A stretch of DNA of 15,186 nucleotides. Source: Pseudomonadota bacterium. Lineage in GTDB: Bacteria; Pseudomonadota; Gammaproteobacteria; Steroidobacterales; Steroidobacteraceae. The translations under genes were made by a program, and so were the position numbers. The stretch covers positions 1 to 15,186 of the forward strand of contig JAKBCG010000022.1 in NCBI GenBank assembly GCA_021808035.1, written 5' to 3'. This document shows positions 12,886 to 15,186 of the stretch, piece after piece; the stretch's first letter is position 1, and each line of letters begins with the position of its first letter. Below the pieces are notes generated by a model that worked only from the letters and a program-made list of their open reading frames with translations, was not told the origin of the DNA and ran no database searches.

Positions 12886-15186
12886 TCAGGCCCGAATCCG
12901 CTGGTTCCGCGGGTCGTACAGGGGTTGCAGGGACGCGGTCGTCGCATGGCGTCGGCCGGCGATCTCGATCTCGTAGTCTCTCGCGCCGATCGCGTCGAAC
13001 GGCGCACCATCGGGCATGCTGACGTAGCCGAGGCCGACCGCGGCGCCGAGCGAATGCGCGAACATCCCCGAGCGCACGTGCCCGACCAGCGCGTCCGCGC
13101 GCCATATCGGCTCGTTGTGGTACAGCAGCGGCTCCGGAGAGTCCAGCTTGAACTGCACCAGCCGCCGCCGCACGCCGGCGCGCCGCTGCTCGAGGAGCGC
13201 ATCCCGGCCGATGAAGCCGCCCGGCTTGTCGAACTTCACCGCGAAGCCGAGGCCCGCCTCGAGCGGCGTCTCCTCGTCGGTGATGTCGTGGCCCCAATGC
13301 CGGTAGGCCTTCTCGATGCGCAGCGAGTTGAGCGCGTGGTAGCCCGCGTGCTCGAGGCCGAACGCGGCGCCCGCGCCGGTCAGCTCCTCGTAGACACCGA
13401 CCATGAACTCGGTCGGGACGTAGAGCTCCCAGCCGAGCTCGCCGACGTAGGTGATCCGGGTCGCGCGCACGAGCGCACAGGCGAGCTCGATCGTGCGACT
13501 GGTCGCGAACGGGAACGCGGCGTTCCCGAGATCGTCGGGCGTCAGCGACTGCAGGAACTCGCGCGAACGCGGGCCCATCACCGAGATCACCCCGAAGCCG
13601 GACGTCACGTTGGTGAGCACGCAGTTCTCGCCCGGCTCGATGTGCCGCCGGAGCCAGTCGAAGTCGCGCGTCTCGGTCTCCGCTCCGCCGACGATCATGA
13701 ACGCGTCGTGCGCGAGCCGCGTGATCGTCAGGTCCGCCTCGATGCCGCCGCGCTCGTTCAGCCACTGCGTATACACCACCCGGCCGGGCGCGACGTCGAC
13801 GTCGTTCGCCGAGACCCGGTTCAGCACCCGCACCGCGTCGGCGCCTTCCAGCCGGAATTTCGCGAACGAGGACTGATCGAACAGCCCGACCGCGGTGCGC
13901 ACCGCGAGATGCTCGCGGGCGCTGTGCTCGAACCAGTTCTGACGGCCGTAACTGTACTCGTAGCGGGGCGTGGTGCCCGGTGACGCGTACCAGTTCGCGC
14001 GTTCCCAGCCGAATGCCTCGCCGAAGCACGCACCCGCGGCGGCGAGCCGGTCGTGCAGCGCCGAGCGGCGCACCCCGCGCGCGGTCTCGTACTGCCGGAA
14101 CGGCCAGTGGGTCGCGTACAACAGGCCGAGACTCTCGCGCACCCGGGCGCGCAGGTACTTGCGGTTCGCCTGGAACGGCATGTTCCGCCGAACGTCGACC
14201 TCCCACAGGTCGACCGGCGGGTGGCCGTCGCGTATCCACTCGGCGACGACCTTGCCGACGCCGCCCGCGGACTGCAGACCGATCGAGTTCATGCCGGCCG
14301 CGACGAAGCAGTTCGCGAGCTCCGGCGACTCGCCGAGGTGGTAGCGCACGTCCGGCGTGAAGCTCTCCGGCCCGCAGAAGAACTTCTGCAGCCCCGCGCC
14401 CTCGAGCGCCGGAATGCGCCGCATCGCGTCGACGAGCACCGGCTCGAAGTGCGCGAAGTCGCCGGCGATCTCGCCGAATTCGAAGTCCTCCGGGATCCCC
14501 TCCATCCCCCAGGGACGCGCGTGCGGCTCGAACGCGCCGACGAGGAGCTTGCCCGCATCCTGCTTGAAGTAGCTGCAATGGTCGTAGTCCCGCAGCACCG
14601 GCAGATCGGGATGCAGTCCGGCGACGTCCTTGAACAGCGCATAGTAGTGTTCGCAGGCCTGCAGCGGCACGGTCACGCCGACGCTCGCGGCGAGATCGCG
14701 GGTCCACAGGCCGCCGCAGAGCACGACGGTCTGCGCATCGATCCGCCCCGACTCCGTCTCGACGCCGGTCACGCGCCGGCCGTCGTGGTGGATCCGGGTG
14801 ACCTTGACGTTCTGATGGATCGCGACGCCGCGGTTGCGCGCGCCCTTCGCGAGCGCCTGGGTGATGTCGACCGCGTTCGCGTAGCCGTCGCTCGGAATGT
14901 GGATGCCGCCGATCACGTCGGCGAGCTCCGCGATCGGGTAGAGCGCGCGGATCTCGTCGCGGCCGACGACGTCGACGCGCAATCCGAACACCTTCGCCAT
15001 CGAGGCGTTGCGCCGCAGTTCCTCCATGCGTGCGTCGGTCGTCGCGAGCGAGATCGATCCGCACTGCCGGTAGCCGGTCGCCTGCCCGGTCTCGGCTTCG
15101 AGGCCGCGATACAGTTCCGACGTGTAGCGCGCGAGCTGCGTCATGTTGATCGACTGGCGCAGCTGCCCGACGAGGCCCGCGGCGTG
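12886..15186 (-). CDS. Dimethylglycine/sarcosine dehydrogenase-type flavoprotein with C-terminal aminomethyltransferase domain (5' end missing)
   Basis: The visible 766 residues lack only the extreme N-terminus (about 50 residues with the FAD Rossmann motif), which lies beyond the window. The first visible residues, HAAGLVGQLR, match the family's conserved flavin segment; this histidine aligns with the one bearing covalent FAD in mammalian dimethylglycine dehydrogenase. The amino-acid-oxidase-like domain runs to about 310 and includes NCFVAAGMNSIGLQSAGGVGK. The linking domain (about 330-420) has GWERANWYA. The GcvT-like folate domain (about 420-700) shows NERGGIEADLTITR, GPRSREFL and YVGELGWELYVP, and the gene ends with PLYDPRNQRIRA. 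Family enzymes oxidatively remove an N-methyl group from dimethylglycine or sarcosine and pass formaldehyde to tetrahydrofolate. Dimethylglycine versus sarcosine, or a related N-methyl amino acid, cannot be decided here. The coupled Rieske oxygenase downstream would supply its substrate. Confidence 0.92.
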   Translation of the reverse strand, partial: HAAGLVGQLRQSINMTQLARYTSELYRGLEAETGQATGYRQCGSISLATTDARMEELRRNASMAKVFGLRVDVVGRDEIRALYPIAELADVIGGIHIPSDGYANAVDITQALAKGARNRGVAIHQNVKVTRIHHDGRRVTGVETESGRIDAQTVVLCGGLWTRDLAASVGVTVPLQACEHYYALFKDVAGLHPDLPVLRDYDHCSYFKQDAGKLLVGAFEPHARPWGMEGIPEDFEFGEIAGDFAHFEPVLVDAMRRIPALEGAGLQKFFCGPESFTPDVRYHLGESPELANCFVAAGMNSIGLQSAGGVGKVVAEWIRDGHPPVDLWEVDVRRNMPFQANRKYLRARVRESLGLLYATHWPFRQYETARGVRRSALHDRLAAAGACFGEAFGWERANWYASPGTTPRYEYSYGRQNWFEHSAREHLAVRTAVGLFDQSSFAKFRLEGADAVRVLNRVSANDVDVAPGRVVYTQWLNERGGIEADLTITRLAHDAFMIVGGAETETRDFDWLRRHIEPGENCVLTNVTSGFGVISVMGPRSREFLQSLTPDDLGNAAFPFATSRTIELACALVRATRITYVGELGWELYVPTEFMVGVYEELTGAGAAFGLEHAGYHALNSLRIEKAYRHWGHDITDEETPLEAGLGFAVKFDKPGGFIGRDALLEQRRAGVRRRLVQFKLDSPEPLLYHNEPIWRADALVGHVRSGMFAHSLGAAVGLGYVSMPDGAPFDAIGARDYEIEIAGRRHATTASLQPLYDPRNQRIRA

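Noticed and set aside
11444..15064. Minus-strand frame of 1206 codons over the Rieske and dehydrogenase genes
   Set aside because: It is out of frame with both recognised genes, is extremely Arg-rich, and overlaps the symporter end; a shadow.
1..15186. Mobile element, prophage, CRISPR array or defence island
   Set aside because: No transposase, integrase, regularly spaced repeats, terminal repeats or defence motifs were seen, and base composition is even.

Overview
The window is GC-rich throughout and densely coded. It reads as an ordinary chromosomal segment of a GC-rich proteobacterium. A gammaproteobacterium is my best guess, from the POT-type peptide symporter, the desaturase/cyclopropane synthase pair and the betaine-type Rieske oxygenase, but no rRNA or marker gene confirms it. 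I saw no tRNA, rRNA, CRISPR array, insertion sequence, integrase or attachment site. Because stop codons are rare at this GC content, several very long antisense frames are open (up to about 1200 codons); I treat them as shadows.

There are ten genes in five strand blocks. Block 1 (1-4683, minus) runs from a membrane-anchored hybrid histidine kinase through an acyl-CoA/fatty-acid desaturase and a cyclopropane-fatty-acyl-phospholipid synthase to the N-terminus of a geranylgeranyl-reductase-like flavoprotein cut by the window edge. The three enzymes look like a membrane-lipid tailoring unit: make a double bond, methylenate it, then perhaps a further redox step. The kinase sits just upstream on the same strand and could be a regulator of it.

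Block 2 (4969-5619, plus) is a lone protein of three BON domains, divergent from the kinase across a 285-base gap. Block 3 (5646-9741, minus) is an apparent operon: a 1030-residue exported Asp-box (BNR/sortilin-like) repeat protein, a small flavodoxin-like protein and a hot-dog acyl-CoA thioesterase. Block 4 (9813-11582, plus) is a proton-coupled oligopeptide transporter of the POT/PTR2 family, divergent from the Asp-box gene across 71 bases.

Block 5 (11629-15186, minus) is a tightly coupled pair: a dimethylglycine/sarcosine dehydrogenase-type flavoprotein (5' end beyond the window) and a Rieske oxygenase resembling glycine-betaine and choline oxygenases. Together they suggest oxidative demethylation of a quaternary or tertiary methylamine, feeding one-carbon units to tetrahydrofolate. 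This pair and the lipid block are the most interesting parts. Neither is clearly a new system from sequence alone, but the substrate of the pair, the third lipid enzyme and the kinase-lipid link are open questions.
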